From Anaerolineae bacterium (GTDB lineage Bacteria; Chloroflexota; Anaerolineae; Aggregatilineales; Phototrophicaceae): a stretch of 64,000 nucleotides of DNA. A program made the translations under genes and the position numbers. The notes below the pieces were generated by a model. It saw only the letters and a program-made list of their open reading frames with translations, had not been told where the DNA came from and made no database searches. The stretch spans positions 181,581 to 245,580 of the forward strand of contig JAJECX010000042.1 in the NCBI GenBank assembly GCA_022821805.1, in the 5' to 3' direction. Below are positions 9,962 through 19,439 of this stretch, in pieces. Every line of letters begins with the position of its first letter. The first letter of the stretch is position 1.

Positions 9962-10064
9962 CTTGACTTCTCCCTAATCTCGGAAGCAGCGCCAGGCGGC
10001 GCGGCGCTTCATATCGATAACGACATTATAATGCGCGGGCTAGGCGCGAAGGCAGGCTGAGGCA

Positions 10065-10092
10065 TTGCCCGACGGCACAAGAATGATATACT
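10065..10092 (+). promoter_or_regulatory. Putative sigma-70-type promoter for metA
   Basis: TTGCCC at 10065-10070 and TATACT at 10087-10092, spaced by 16 nt, about 50 nt before the metA start. Both hexamers match the housekeeping consensus well. I saw no riboswitch between it and the start codon. Confidence 0.5.
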
Positions 10093-10143
10093 GATGCGCC
10101 AGATTAGCGGATGTTTATCCATTTTGCCGGGAGCTGATCGACT

Positions 10144-11208
10144 ATGCCTTTGGTCGCCCACACCGAACTGCCCAGTTTCGATCGCTTGCGCCAGCGCGGG
10201 CAGGAAGTGCTGACACTATCGCGCGCGACGACACAGGACATTCGCGAATTGCACATCGGCTTGCTGAATATGATGCCCGATGCCGCGCTGGAGATTACCG
10301 AACGCCAGTTTATGCGCCTGGTGGGCAACAGCAACCAGATCGCCCAGTTTTACGTGCATGTATTCTCGGTGCCGGGCTTGGAACGCAGCGTCGAAACTCA
10401 GGCTTATATCGACCAATACTACACGACTTTTGAATGTGTCAAGCGAGAAGGGCTGGATGCCTTGATCATCACCGGCGCCAACGTCGCCAACCCGAGCCTG
10501 GATCAAGAAGATTTCTGGCATCCCTTGACCGAGGTCATTGAATGGGCTCGCCTAAACGTGACGTCAACGCTCTGCTCCTGTCTCTCGACCCATGCGCTGA
10601 TGAAATACTTCCACGGGATTGAGCGCGTCAAGCGAGACAGAAAAAAATGGGGTGTATTCGAGCATCGCGTCACCCTGCCGCAGCATCCACTTCTGCGCGA
10701 AATCAATACGCGCTTTGACGTGCCGCACTCGCGCTGGAATTCGATCACGCGCGCGCACTTCGAAAACGCCGGGCTGACCGTGTTAATCCAGAGTTTCGAT
10801 GGCGAGATTCACATGGCGGTCAGCCCGGATCAGCTGCGCATGGTTTATTTTCAGGGGCATCCCGAATATGACATCAACAGCTTGCTAAAAGAATACAAAC
10901 GCGATCTGCTTGGATATTTCGCCGGAAAGAATGCGCAGCCACCATTCCCGGAAAACTACTTTCCTATTGAGGCGCGCGAACTCGCCGAACACTTTGCGCT
11001 TGAGGCGCAACTGGCGCTGGAGAATGGCGCCGGCCTTCCTGATTTCCCCGAAGACAAGTTTCTGCCATTTTTGGACAACACTTGGGGCGACACCGCCCGA
11101 GCCATTTTCAACAATTGGCTGGGTTCGGTGTATCAGGTGACGAGCTTAGATCGGCACACTCCCTTCGATGAGGGCATTGATCCCGAGAATCCGCTTGGGA
11201 TTCTGTGA
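10144..11208 (+). CDS. metA: Homoserine O-acyltransferase, MetA family
   Basis: Acylates homoserine in the first committed step of methionine synthesis. The 354-aa protein has the HTS/class I glutamine-amidotransferase-like fold, with catalytic Cys146 in LCSCLSTHA and the His-x-Glu pair in QGHPEYD (about residues 239-241). The acyl-binding region reads GANVANPSLDQEDFW. It is longer than E. coli MetA, like the GANV-type subfamily. Whether it uses succinyl- or acetyl-CoA cannot be decided by eye. The metY gene at 51 kb uses O-acetylhomoserine, which hints at acetyl transfer in this organism. GGGAG precedes the ATG. Confidence 0.88.
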   Translation: MPLVAHTELPSFDRLRQRGQEVLTLSRATTQDIRELHIGLLNMMPDAALEITERQFMRLVGNSNQIAQFYVHVFSVPGLERSVETQAYIDQYYTTFECVKREGLDALIITGANVANPSLDQEDFWHPLTEVIEWARLNVTSTLCSCLSTHALMKYFHGIERVKRDRKKWGVFEHRVTLPQHPLLREINTRFDVPHSRWNSITRAHFENAGLTVLIQSFDGEIHMAVSPDQLRMVYFQGHPEYDINSLLKEYKRDLLGYFAGKNAQPPFPENYFPIEARELAEHFALEAQLALENGAGLPDFPEDKFLPFLDNTWGDTARAIFNNWLGSVYQVTSLDRHTPFDEGIDPENPLGIL

Positions 11209-11216
11209 GTGTTCGT

Positions 11217-11666
11217 CTAGCACTGCGCTTCCCTTTTTTCTTGCATGTTGGCGCCAAGGCGGTAAATCCAGGCGACCGCTAACGCGCCGACTAAAAGAGA
11301 AAGTGTCCGCGCCGAATACGCCGTCCAGCACGCCAGTTGGCTGCAAGCGGCAAGCCGTGAGAAATACAAAGGCGCCGGCCCGGACGCGCGCGCGATGATT
11401 CGATCAGCCACATCCATGGGCGTGGACGAGCCATCCGCCATCGCGCCGGCGCAGTAGAGCGAAATATATTCGTCGTACCACATGGAATCCGCATTGATGC
11501 CGTTGAAAGCGACCGCCGACATGGCGAGCAGCAACAAGACAAAAATCAAGAGCATCGGCGCATTGCGAATCAAGGCAGGCGGCGCCCGCATTCTCACAGC
11601 AAGACAGGATAGCATTATAGTCGAAGCGGCGCGTATGCGCTCAGGGCTTGCCATTCGCTTGTACAC
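11217..11666 (-). pseudogene. N-terminal remnant of a GT39-type membrane glycosyltransferase
   Basis: 149 codons with two hydrophobic segments flanking NADSMWYDEYISLYCAGA, the acidic first periplasmic loop of GT39/PMT-like enzymes, and ending RTLSLLVGALAVAWIYRLG, which in full-length relatives leads into the next membrane helices. Full-length members are around 500 aa. This frame stops after AWIYRLGANMQEKREAQC, only 8 nt from the metA stop. It is best read as a gene that lost its 3' two thirds by deletion. A small functional protein is less likely. Confidence 0.6.
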
Positions 11667-11714
11667 AGCATGCGGGGGCAGTAAACTGGCTCAAACGGCA
11701 AAGAAAGAACAGAC

Positions 11715-12536
11715 ATGACCCTGCTAACAGCGGAAGATTACCAGCGATTCCCGCATATCGCGTCCGACCATCGCTACGCTTACGGTTCTAAGGAACTGCA
11801 ATTCGGCGAGCTGACGCTGCCGGATGCGGCGGCGCCCCATCCGGTCATCGTATTGATCCATGGCGGCGGCTACCGCGAGATCTATGACCTGCGCCCCTTG
11901 GGTACAGTTGTCGCCGCGCTGGCGGCCGCAGGCTTCGCCGTCTGGAATATCGAATATCGCCGCTATGGCAACGGCGGCGAGTACCCAACCATGTTTCTCG
12001 ATGTTGGCGCCGCGGCCGATTACCTGCCACAGATCGCTGAATCACATCAACTTGATCTCGGCCGAGTCATGACCATCGGCCATTCCGCGGGCGGACATCT
12101 AGCGCTCTGGCTGGCCGGGCGGCGCAATATCGAAGCCGATAGCCCGCTTTATGTCGACCGTCCGCTGCCGATCCATGGTGTCCTGGCGCTGGCGCCCCTC
12201 GCCGATGTCAAAGGCGGCGCCGAAAGCGAGTTGAGCAGCGAGGCTTTGCTTGCCGTTATGGGCGGAAAGCCGTCGGAGGCGCCCGACGCCTACCGCAACG
12301 GCTGTCCCTCAGCGCTACTTCCCCTCGGCATCCCGCAAGTGATACTCGTCGGCTCGGAGGATCAAAGTATGCTCGCTAATGCCGAGCGATACGTTGAAGC
12401 CGCGGCCGCCGCGGGAGACGACGCCCAACTCAAGGCATTAGAGGGCGCCGGGCACTTTGAAATCGTGGCGGTCGACGCGGATGAGTGGCGCGTCGTTCAA
12501 GATGGCGTCCAAAAGCTGAGCAAGTCGCTCCGGTAA
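11715..12536 (+). CDS. Alpha/beta hydrolase (esterase / BD-FAE-like)
   Basis: A 273-aa cytoplasmic hydrolase with the oxyanion-hole motif HGGGY near residue 50, nucleophile elbow GHSAGG near 122, and a terminal histidine in GAGHFEIV near residue 250. An aspartate for the triad probably lies in GSEDQS. The arrangement resembles carboxylesterases and kynurenine formamidase-like proteins. Substrate not deducible. The ribosome binding site is weak (AAGAACAG). Confidence 0.82.
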   Translation: MTLLTAEDYQRFPHIASDHRYAYGSKELQFGELTLPDAAAPHPVIVLIHGGGYREIYDLRPLGTVVAALAAAGFAVWNIEYRRYGNGGEYPTMFLDVGAAADYLPQIAESHQLDLGRVMTIGHSAGGHLALWLAGRRNIEADSPLYVDRPLPIHGVLALAPLADVKGGAESELSSEALLAVMGGKPSEAPDAYRNGCPSALLPLGIPQVILVGSEDQSMLANAERYVEAAAAAGDDAQLKALEGAGHFEIVAVDADEWRVVQDGVQKLSKSLR

Positions 12537-12592
12537 ATTTGCATCGACATTTAAGCTAGGTTACGATTTGCCTTGAGCCCGTCGGAACATGA

Positions 12593-13024
12593 GTGGAAAG
12601 GCGACGCGCGGCTTTGTTCAAACGTTTAGCCCACGTCTGTATCGGCGCGACCGATCTGGCGGAAACGGAGCGCTTCTATGTCGAGTTGCTGGGCATGGAG
12701 AAAGCCTTTGATTTCACGCGCGGGGGCCAGCGCATCGGCTTCTACCTCAAAGCCGGCGACACCACCTTCATCGAGGTCTTCGCTGAAGAATATGAACCCG
12801 GCGCAGGGCGGCCGCTAATCCGGCATTTCTGCCTGGAAGTAGAAGATTTGGCTGCCGTAATCGCCGCCTTGCAAAGCCGAGGGGTAGAAATCAGCGAGAA
12901 GAAATATGGGGCGGATGGCGCCTGGCAAGCCTGGATCAGAGACCCGAGCGGCCTGCGTATCGAGTTGATGCAATACAGCGATGTCAGCAGCCAATTCAAT
13001 GGCCGACCGGTCGAGTTGAATTAG
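12593..13024 (+). CDS. VOC family (glyoxalase/dioxygenase-like) protein
   Basis: A 143-aa protein with paired beta-alpha-beta-beta-beta modules: LAHVCIGATDLAETERFYVELLGMEKAF at the N-terminus and RDPSGLRIELMQYS at the C-terminus. Metal ligands are plausible at His (AHVCIG) and Glu (IELMQ). Members include lactoylglutathione lyases, epimerases and dioxygenases; the reaction is unknown. The start is ambiguous: a GTG at 12593 or a TTG at 12614 that has GGAAAGG upstream and begins closer to the domain. Confidence 0.78.
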   Translation: MERRRAALFKRLAHVCIGATDLAETERFYVELLGMEKAFDFTRGGQRIGFYLKAGDTTFIEVFAEEYEPGAGRPLIRHFCLEVEDLAAVIAALQSRGVEISEKKYGADGAWQAWIRDPSGLRIELMQYSDVSSQFNGRPVELN

Positions 13025-13100
13025 CGCGCGTTCGGCCCGCCCGAAGAGTTTTCCCGGCGACGCTCAACAAGAACTGCGGTTTTGTCTTTACGTGTAGTTA

Positions 13101-15203
13101 TTGCAAGCATTTGTGATGAAATTCCACATTACGCAGACCTTTGATCAGGACAGCGTACTCGCCCATGAGGAGTACTACGCCAAGACCGTCGTTGTGCCGA
13201 TGGGTCGCCCCGATACGGCTGCGGAGATGCTGAGCATTGCCGGCGAGATGGTGCATCCCGCCGAAGGACTGGTGATCGCACTGGTAATCTCCTTAGGCGA
13301 TGCCGAGCAAACGAATCGCTTCAGCGATCAAATCCAGGATGTGATTGAAACCTTTCGCAACACCGACGCAGGTCACAAAGTCGAAGTGGTGACCGAAATG
13401 GCCGTCAGCGTGTCGCGCGGCATTCTCGATGTCGCGCGGGAACGCAATGCCGATGTCATCCTCCTGGGCGTGCAGCGCTCGACGCAAGGCAAGGTCAGGC
13501 TGGGCACGGTGGTGGAAAACGTAATCGCGACCGCGCCCTGCGGCGTGCTCGTATACCGCAGCGCCGTATCGCCCTATTTCGATCGAGTGGTCGTGCCCAT
13601 TGATGGCACGCTGCCTTCAGCCATCGCGATGAAGCTGGGGGTGAGCTTCGCCCTGCAGCACGCCATTCCGCTGCGGCAAATGAGCATTCAGTTCGATTAT
13701 CATTATGACCCCGAACATGAAGAGGCGATTAAGCGCTACGAAGATCACTTGCCGCCGAATAAGGACCTGAAGAAGAAGATCATCGTCAGCCGCAATCCAG
13801 CGCGCGAAATCGTCAGCGGCATGACATCGGACGATCTGCTCGTGATGGGTTTTTCGCAGAAGACTGATCTGGAACGGCACATCATCAACGATCTGAGCAA
13901 CCAGCTGCTGAATCAGTCGCCAGGACCCGTAATTCTGATATCCCAGCATGAGTGGCACCGCGGCATTCGCGGCGCCATTGAGCACGGAGTCGCGCGGCTC
14001 AACCCCCAATTGACGCTGGTTGAACAGAATGAAATGATCTGGAGCGCGGAAAAAAGCGCGAGCACGAACCTCGATTACATCGTCATGATCGTGCTGTCGG
14101 CGGCGCTGGCCACGCTCGGCTTGCTGACCAACAGCGTTGCGGTGATCATTGGCGCCATGCTGGTCGCGCCACTGATGTCGCCGATTTCCAGTTTTTCCAC
14201 TGGCATGGCGACCGGCATTCTGCATCTCACCCGACGAGCCAGCTTGACCTTGTTCACCGGCGTAACGCTGGCGCTGCTGATTTCAATTGTGATGGGCGTC
14301 GTGCTGCCGATCGATACGCCTACAGATGAGATGCTGGCGCGCGGCAGCCCTAATCTGTTGGATGCGGCTATCGCCCTGGTGTCGGGCTGGGTGGCTGCTT
14401 ACGCCACGGCGCGCAAAGGCATCCCGGCGGCGCTGGCTGGGGTGGCGATCGCTGCCGCCCTAATGCCGCCAATCAGCACCATCGGCTTAGGCATTGCCTT
14501 ACAGGACATTGATCTGGCATTTGGCGCCAATCTATTATTCTTGGCTAATATCGCATTTATCATCGCCGCGCAGTATATCACCTTCTTGTGGATGGGCATG
14601 CATCCTACTGAAGATCGCGAGGGCGTCACGCTCAATCGCTCCCGCGCCTGGTGGATTGTGCTCTTTCTCACCACCTTGATAGTCTTGTTGGTTTTCGCCC
14701 GCTTGGGGTCGCAGGCGGTGGACGAGGCGCATATTCGCGAGCAGCTGCAAGCGGAGGCTTTTCATGGCGCGAAAATCGTTGAATACCATGTCATTTCATC
14801 AGTGCCGCTCAGCGTGCAGTTGATCGTACAGTCGGACCATCAGATTACGCCGGAAGAAGTCGAGGCGGCGCAAATGTTGATAAACGAGCTGTATAGACAG
14901 GATGTTCATCTAACGGTTGTCGGCAGAAAAGTCGTGCGCCCGCTGGAACCGGTCATGGCGGAGATTCGCGAGGTGTTGCGCGATGTATTCCCGCGCGCGC
15001 AACTGGCTGATGTTTGGATCGAAGAGGACAACGGCATTGTCTTGCACGCGATCCTGCAAGACTTTGAGACGCCGTCGCGCGTCAAACTCAATGAAGCGCG
15101 GCGACGGGTCAGCCTGGCTGTGAACGACGAAGCGCGCCTTGAGGTCATTTATCAGCAGCGGCTCGCCGTCGGCGGTCCCAGCGCAACGGTCGAAGCTGGC
15201 TAA
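13101..15203 (+). CDS. UspA-UspA-DUF389 fusion membrane protein
   Basis: A 700-aa protein. Residues about 25-155 and 160-275 are two universal-stress-protein-like domains, the first with the nucleotide-site-like GVQRSTQGKVRLGTVVENV and the second ending PGPVILISQHE. Residues about 320-545 form the DUF389 membrane domain with six or so helices and its hallmark TNSVAVIIGAMLVAPLMSPI. A soluble C-terminal tail follows. The frame opens with TTG at 13101; ATG at 13116 is an alternative. Function of DUF389 is unknown; coupling nucleotide sensing to a membrane activity is inference. Confidence 0.85.
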   Translation: MQAFVMKFHITQTFDQDSVLAHEEYYAKTVVVPMGRPDTAAEMLSIAGEMVHPAEGLVIALVISLGDAEQTNRFSDQIQDVIETFRNTDAGHKVEVVTEMAVSVSRGILDVARERNADVILLGVQRSTQGKVRLGTVVENVIATAPCGVLVYRSAVSPYFDRVVVPIDGTLPSAIAMKLGVSFALQHAIPLRQMSIQFDYHYDPEHEEAIKRYEDHLPPNKDLKKKIIVSRNPAREIVSGMTSDDLLVMGFSQKTDLERHIINDLSNQLLNQSPGPVILISQHEWHRGIRGAIEHGVARLNPQLTLVEQNEMIWSAEKSASTNLDYIVMIVLSAALATLGLLTNSVAVIIGAMLVAPLMSPISSFSTGMATGILHLTRRASLTLFTGVTLALLISIVMGVVLPIDTPTDEMLARGSPNLLDAAIALVSGWVAAYATARKGIPAALAGVAIAAALMPPISTIGLGIALQDIDLAFGANLLFLANIAFIIAAQYITFLWMGMHPTEDREGVTLNRSRAWWIVLFLTTLIVLLVFARLGSQAVDEAHIREQLQAEAFHGAKIVEYHVISSVPLSVQLIVQSDHQITPEEVEAAQMLINELYRQDVHLTVVGRKVVRPLEPVMAEIREVLRDVFPRAQLADVWIEEDNGIVLHAILQDFETPSRVKLNEARRRVSLAVNDEARLEVIYQQRLAVGGPSATVEAG

Positions 15204-16720
15204 TCTCGCTCGCTGGCTGGCTTGTCAATTGCAAGCTGCAGAACGTCATCTATCGCTTCATCGCCAGTAGGCAGCCACTCGGCTTTTACCTCCGACCCAG
15301 CCTCGGCCAGCAGCTTCACGCTGGCGGGGAAATCGCCATCGCTGCGCCAACTGTGCTGTCGTCCATAAAGGCAGGTGGCCAGCGGGGTTCCACCATAGCC
15401 ATTTAGCCAATCCAGCGGCGGCGCTTCGTCAGCGTCCAGCAGAGCGCTTATCACATCGACAAAGCCATGGAAAGCGGCCGCGTGCAGGGGCGTCATCGCG
15501 TCATCATCGCAAATATGCAAGTCGAAGCATAGCGAAGCCATCAATTCTACCACCTCGGCATTCCCGGTCCAGGCGGCGTGGATCAGTTGCCGCCGCTCGC
15601 CATCGGCCAGCCGCGGAATGATCTCGGGATATGCCTCCGCGATTCGCCGCGCCTCACTGGCATTGCCGCCGGCGCAGTAGGCCAGCAGCTGCACATCCGG
15701 TGGACTATGCTCAATCAGTCTGGCGAAGATTTCGGCGCGCCCGTATTCCAGCGCAGCCTGATGGGGCGACAAGCCGGCGGCGTTGAAAGTGTAAACGTAC
15801 TGATGCGAGCCATCGGCTTGCGGCGTCAATTTGTAACCGGCCTGGTTCACGCGCGCGCGAATCGCCTCCGGATGCGCCGCCAATGCCGCGTCGACCAGCT
15901 CGCTCTCGCCCAGCATAACAGCGGCGAAGATATCCACCAGAGCGCCCCGCTTCGCCAATTCGCGCGCGGCCTTAGCGTTATGGGCGCCAAGATGCCACTG
16001 GAGCGGCGTCGAGGCGTGGTCCAGATCGCGGGCCTCCAGATTGGCGCCGCGCACGAGCAGCCAGTCCATCACAGTCGGATCGGTCGCGTAGTGCAGTGGC
16101 GTTTTGCCATCGCCTCCACGCCGACTGATGATCGACGGGTCATCGGCAGAAGCCTCGTCGAGCCAATCAAGCCAGCCCTGCTCTGCTGCCGCATGAACAG
16201 TTATTTCAGCGCCGCGCTCGATTAGTTGCTCAACTGCCGCAGCCGAAGTCACTTCCAGGATGTGAAAGTCCCCAGCCCACCACTGGGATTTGGCATTGAT
16301 GTCGGCGCCGTGTTTGAGCAGAACGTCAACGACGTCCATATTCTCTTTGGCGATGATTAAGGCAGTGGAGCCGAAGTAAAAGTGTGGATCGTCAATCGTC
16401 GATTTCAAATCCGGATGCGCCGTCAAGAGTTCGTCAAGTTTCTGCGCGTCCTTGGCATAGACCAACTGCTTGAATTGTTCCAGCTCGTCGCCGAAGTCGT
16501 CGTCTGCCAGCTTCAGCCTCAGGCGCAGCTCGCCCCAGCTTTGCGCGCCGTTTTCGCGGGCGATGACGGTTTGCGCTTCGGGCAATGCGAGCGGGAAAGC
16601 GGCCGCCTCGTCGCGTGAGCCGTATTTTGTCTGCGGCAAATGCTCATGGACGCGGTCGATGGCTTCCGCATCGCCGATTTGGAAAGCCCGTAAGAGCGTT
16701 AAGGCTTCTGTTAACATCAC
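15200..16720 (-). CDS. Ankyrin-repeat protein coupled to HepT
   Basis: A 506-aa soluble protein with at least six ankyrin-like units, for example GSTALIIAKENMDVVDVLLKHGADINAK-type and MTPLHAAAFHGFVDVISALLDA-type segments across residues 110-470. The N-terminal 90 residues are helical and end in VIARENGAQSWGELRLRLK, common in bacterial ankyrin proteins. The GTG start overlaps the HepT stop as GTGA (16717-16720), with no good Shine-Dalgarno, so it depends on HepT translation; ATG at 16717 is an alternative. Function unknown. It lies at the end of a five-gene directon from 19.2 kb. Confidence 0.82.
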   Translation of the reverse strand: MMLTEALTLLRAFQIGDAEAIDRVHEHLPQTKYGSRDEAAAFPLALPEAQTVIARENGAQSWGELRLRLKLADDDFGDELEQFKQLVYAKDAQKLDELLTAHPDLKSTIDDPHFYFGSTALIIAKENMDVVDVLLKHGADINAKSQWWAGDFHILEVTSAAAVEQLIERGAEITVHAAAEQGWLDWLDEASADDPSIISRRGGDGKTPLHYATDPTVMDWLLVRGANLEARDLDHASTPLQWHLGAHNAKAARELAKRGALVDIFAAVMLGESELVDAALAAHPEAIRARVNQAGYKLTPQADGSHQYVYTFNAAGLSPHQAALEYGRAEIFARLIEHSPPDVQLLAYCAGGNASEARRIAEAYPEIIPRLADGERRQLIHAAWTGNAEVVELMASLCFDLHICDDDAMTPLHAAAFHGFVDVISALLDADEAPPLDWLNGYGGTPLATCLYGRQHSWRSDGDFPASVKLLAEAGSEVKAEWLPTGDEAIDDVLQLAIDKPASERD

Positions 16721-17067
16721 GCTAGTTCATCTACGATAGCTTGCAACTGCTGTGCAAGCTCATGCATCTCGACCGTGGCAGCGCGCCACAGCACGTCAAA
16801 ATTAATGTCAAAATACGCATGGGCGAGCCGAATCCGCATTCCCTTTATCTTCGCCGAGGCGACCTGAGGATGCTTATTCTGGAAGTCTTCGGTGATATTG
16901 CTGGCGGCTTCTCCAACGATTTCGATCGCCCGGGCAAGGGCGTACTGTCGCAATATATTGTGCTCCAGGCTTGCGCGAGTCAGCCCGTCTGAAAACTCGC
17001 TAGCATGCTGCGCCGCCTCAAGCATGTGTAGCAATCGTACGCGGTCGTTTTCTTTACTCTTTTTCAT
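16717..17067 (-). CDS. hepT: HepT-like ribonuclease toxin (HEPN, DUF86)
   Basis: A 116-aa all-helical HEPN protein. The RX4HXY motif that forms the RNase centre is present as RIRLAHAY (about residues 79-86). It follows the MNT nucleotidyltransferase gene with a 14-nt overlap, the standard MntA-HepT arrangement in which MntA AMPylates the tyrosine of the motif to neutralise the toxin. Both key residues are intact, so the module looks functional. Confidence 0.88.
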   Translation of the reverse strand: MKKSKENDRVRLLHMLEAAQHASEFSDGLTRASLEHNILRQYALARAIEIVGEAASNITEDFQNKHPQVASAKIKGMRIRLAHAYFDINFDVLWRAATVEMHELAQQLQAIVDELA

Positions 17068-17380
17068 AGATCAGGCGAGCGCTGTCAACGACAGCTTGAC
17101 GAAAATAGCGGCTTAAGTCCTCTGCGGCGCGCAAATCGACGCGTCTGCCCAGTATTTCGCTTAACTCAATCTCCTGCCCGGCCATGGTCAGCAACCCAAC
17201 AGGCGCGTCAGGAATATATTCCACTAATAAGTCGATATCGCTACTGCGACCAACGTCACCCCGCAAGAATGATCCGAATAAGGACAGGCGTCTTATTGGC
17301 TGCCGTTCACAATACTGGTGGATTGCCGTCAAAGGCAGGTCGATTTCGATCTCGTCGATCAATTTTTTGCCCGCGCTCAA
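17054..17380 (-). CDS. mntA: MntA-type minimal nucleotidyltransferase antitoxin
   Basis: A 108-aa MNT-fold protein with the GSx10DxD nucleotidyltransferase signature as LFGSFLRGDVGRSSDIDLLV (about residues 36-54) and a further acidic residue later (GRRVDLRAAED). It neutralises HepT by AMPylation in characterised homologues. The frame begins with TTG at 17380. It follows the threonine dehydratase-like gene by 24 nt on the same strand, so it may be co-transcribed with metabolic genes. Confidence 0.87.
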   Translation of the reverse strand: MSAGKKLIDEIEIDLPLTAIHQYCERQPIRRLSLFGSFLRGDVGRSSDIDLLVEYIPDAPVGLLTMAGQEIELSEILGRRVDLRAAEDLSRYFRQAVVDSARLIYEKE

Positions 17381-17404
17381 TTACATTGTAGTCAACGGTC
17401 ACTA

Positions 17405-18337
17405 TCAATACAACACTCGCCGCAGCACACTCAAATCCACATTGCCGCCGCTGACGACGACCGCCGTCGGCGCGCCATCGCGCGGCGCGACATCATGCAT
17501 CACAGCGGCCACTCCGACTGCCCCGCCGCCTTCGACTACCCAGCCTTGAATCTCGAGCATGAAACGCATGGCCGCCGCAATCTGCTCCTCGGACACCAAT
17601 AGCATATCGTCAAGATAACGCTGACATATCGGCAAGGTGATCGACCCTTTTTCGATTTCGCCGGAGAGCGCGTCAGCCAGCGTATCCCAAACTTGCGGCC
17701 GATCGGCGCCGTGGAAAGCGTTGTACATAGCCGGCGCCGACTTCGCATTGACGCCGATAACGTCAATTGCAGGATTAAGTTCCTTAACGGCGGTAGCAAT
17801 GCCAGCGATCAAACCGCCGCCGCTCACCGGCACAAGAACGCGCCGCAAATCCGGCCGCTGCTGCAGCATCTCGACGCCGATCGTGCCAGCGCCAGCGATC
17901 ACGCGCGGGTCGTTATAAGGCGAGATCCAGGTCCCGCCTTCGCGAACGCGCCGCAGCGCCTCGGCTTCCGCTTCGTCATAGTTTTCGCCAAAAAGCACAG
18001 CGTCGGCGCCGTAGCGTTTAACATTGTCAACTTTCTTTTTCGGCGTCGACTGCGGCATCAGAATCTGCGCTGATGCGCCGGTCAATTGGGCGGCGTAGGC
18101 GACGGCGCCGGCGTGATTGCCCGATGAAGCGGCGATGATGCTACGCGCGCGTTCCTCGTCGCTCAGCGACAGGATCGCGTTCAGCGCGCCACGAATCTTG
18201 AATGAATGGGTCTTGTTGGCGTTTTCCAGCTTGAGCCAAATGTTCTCGCCCAGCTCCGGCGCGGCTTCCAGCGGCGTCGGCGGCAGATGAGGCGCCAAGC
18301 GATGACCGGCGCAAATGATGTCGCCCAGCGTCACCAT
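17405..18337 (-). CDS. Threonine/serine dehydratase-like PLP enzyme
   Basis: A 310-aa fold-type II PLP enzyme. The Schiff-base lysine sits in THSFKIRGA (near residue 47), the substrate loop is SSGNHA and the phosphate-binding glycines are SGGGL near residue 167. It has only the catalytic domain, without the regulatory ACT-like domain of biosynthetic IlvA, so a catabolic threonine/serine dehydratase or a racemase is more likely. It starts 3 nt after the IolE-like gene and is certainly co-transcribed with it. Confidence 0.85.
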   Translation of the reverse strand: MVTLGDIICAGHRLAPHLPPTPLEAAPELGENIWLKLENANKTHSFKIRGALNAILSLSDEERARSIIAASSGNHAGAVAYAAQLTGASAQILMPQSTPKKKVDNVKRYGADAVLFGENYDEAEAEALRRVREGGTWISPYNDPRVIAGAGTIGVEMLQQRPDLRRVLVPVSGGGLIAGIATAVKELNPAIDVIGVNAKSAPAMYNAFHGADRPQVWDTLADALSGEIEKGSITLPICQRYLDDMLLVSEEQIAAAMRFMLEIQGWVVEGGGAVGVAAVMHDVAPRDGAPTAVVVSGGNVDLSVLRRVLY

Positions 18338-18340
18338 AAA

Positions 18341-19234
18341 CTACAAGCCGATGCCGCGCAGATACTCGCGATTTCGCGTCGCCGATTCCAGCGGCGCGCC
18401 CATGCCCGGCAAGACATCCTGCTCGACCACAATCCAACTGTCGTAACCAATCTTGTCGAGCTCTTTCAATACGCCTGGAAAGTCGACATCGCCCTTGCCC
18501 AATTCGGGGAAGATGCCCTGACCAACCGATTGCGGACCGTCCCATTCTTGGATCCGCGATTGCTCGTGCACGGCCGGGTCGCGGTCTTTGAAATGCACAT
18601 ACCAGATGCGGTCGGCGAATTGGCGAATGCCGGTCAGCGGATCGCCGCCGCCGAACGCCCAATGCCCGGTGTCGAAGACTAAGCCAACGATTTCTTCGTC
18701 AGTTATTTCCATGATGCGCGCGGTCTCGGCCGGCGTCTCGATCCAGGTGCCGGTGTGATGATGCAGCACCGAGCGCAGCCCCGTCTCATCCATGACGCGG
18801 CGCGCCGCATGATTCGTGCCTTCCGCGAAGACGCGCCAGCCTTCGTCGTCCAAGCTCATCTCGGGCCTGATGCGCCCCGAATTCAGACTCCGCATGGGAT
18901 TCGTGTAGGGATCGGGTCCCAGCACGACGAGCGCCCCTTGCCCGCCGACGGCGGCCAGCAGTTTCGCCGTGCGCACGCAAGCTTCTGTGCTCTCTTCATG
19001 GCGATCTTTATCCTGGAAATTCACATTGACCCAGGAACCGAGCATTTTTAAGCTGCGCTGCTCCAGCTCATCGCGCAGCTGCGCCGGGTCAGTGGGCATG
19101 AAGCCCCAATCGCCCAGTTCCGTACCGGCGTATCCGCTGGCGGCGATCTCGTCCAGAACGCGTGAATAGTCGTAACGCTCGCCTTCAATGTTTTCTATCA
19201 CACCCCAAGAACAGGGCGCGTTGGCCACCTGCAT
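18341..19234 (-). CDS. IolE-like sugar phosphate isomerase/epimerase (TIM barrel)
   Basis: A 297-aa AP-endonuclease-2-like TIM barrel. It starts [11 protein letters not shown], close to inosose dehydratase (IolE), and has metal-ligand blocks [29 protein letters not shown] and a C-terminal VVEQD. The ATG at 19234 lies 9 nt after GGAGG; an upstream in-frame GTG at 19243 abuts that site and is not the start. It may dehydrate inososes or epimerise keto-sugars. No other inositol genes are nearby, so the exact reaction is open. Confidence 0.78.
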   Translation of the reverse strand: MQVANAPCSWGVIENIEGERYDYSRVLDEIAASGYAGTELGDWGFMPTDPAQLRDELEQRSLKMLGSWVNVNFQDKDRHEESTEACVRTAKLLAAVGGQGALVVLGPDPYTNPMRSLNSGRIRPEMSLDDEGWRVFAEGTNHAARRVMDETGLRSVLHHHTGTWIETPAETARIMEITDEEIVGLVFDTGHWAFGGGDPLTGIRQFADRIWYVHFKDRDPAVHEQSRIQEWDGPQSVGQGIFPELGKGDVDFPGVLKELDKIGYDSWIVVEQDVLPGMGAPLESATRNREYLRGIGL

Positions 19235-19439
19235 TATCGTCACCTCCGCCGCTAGCGCGACCTACGCCTACAGGCGCGAGAAAGCTCAAATCTTGCGCCC
19301 GAGTATAGCAGTTTTCACTTGCGTGACAAGAATTCGCGCGGGGCGCGCAAGCTGTTTTCGCCCTGTGCATCAATCGGCGGCGGGACTACAATCCGCCGGT
19401 ACTCACACTAGCGACAACCCGCCGGAGGAGCCCGTCTCG

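Noticed and set aside
9962..10143. SAM riboswitch upstream of metA
   Set aside because: Looked for SAM-I and SAM-II type conserved cores; none is visible.
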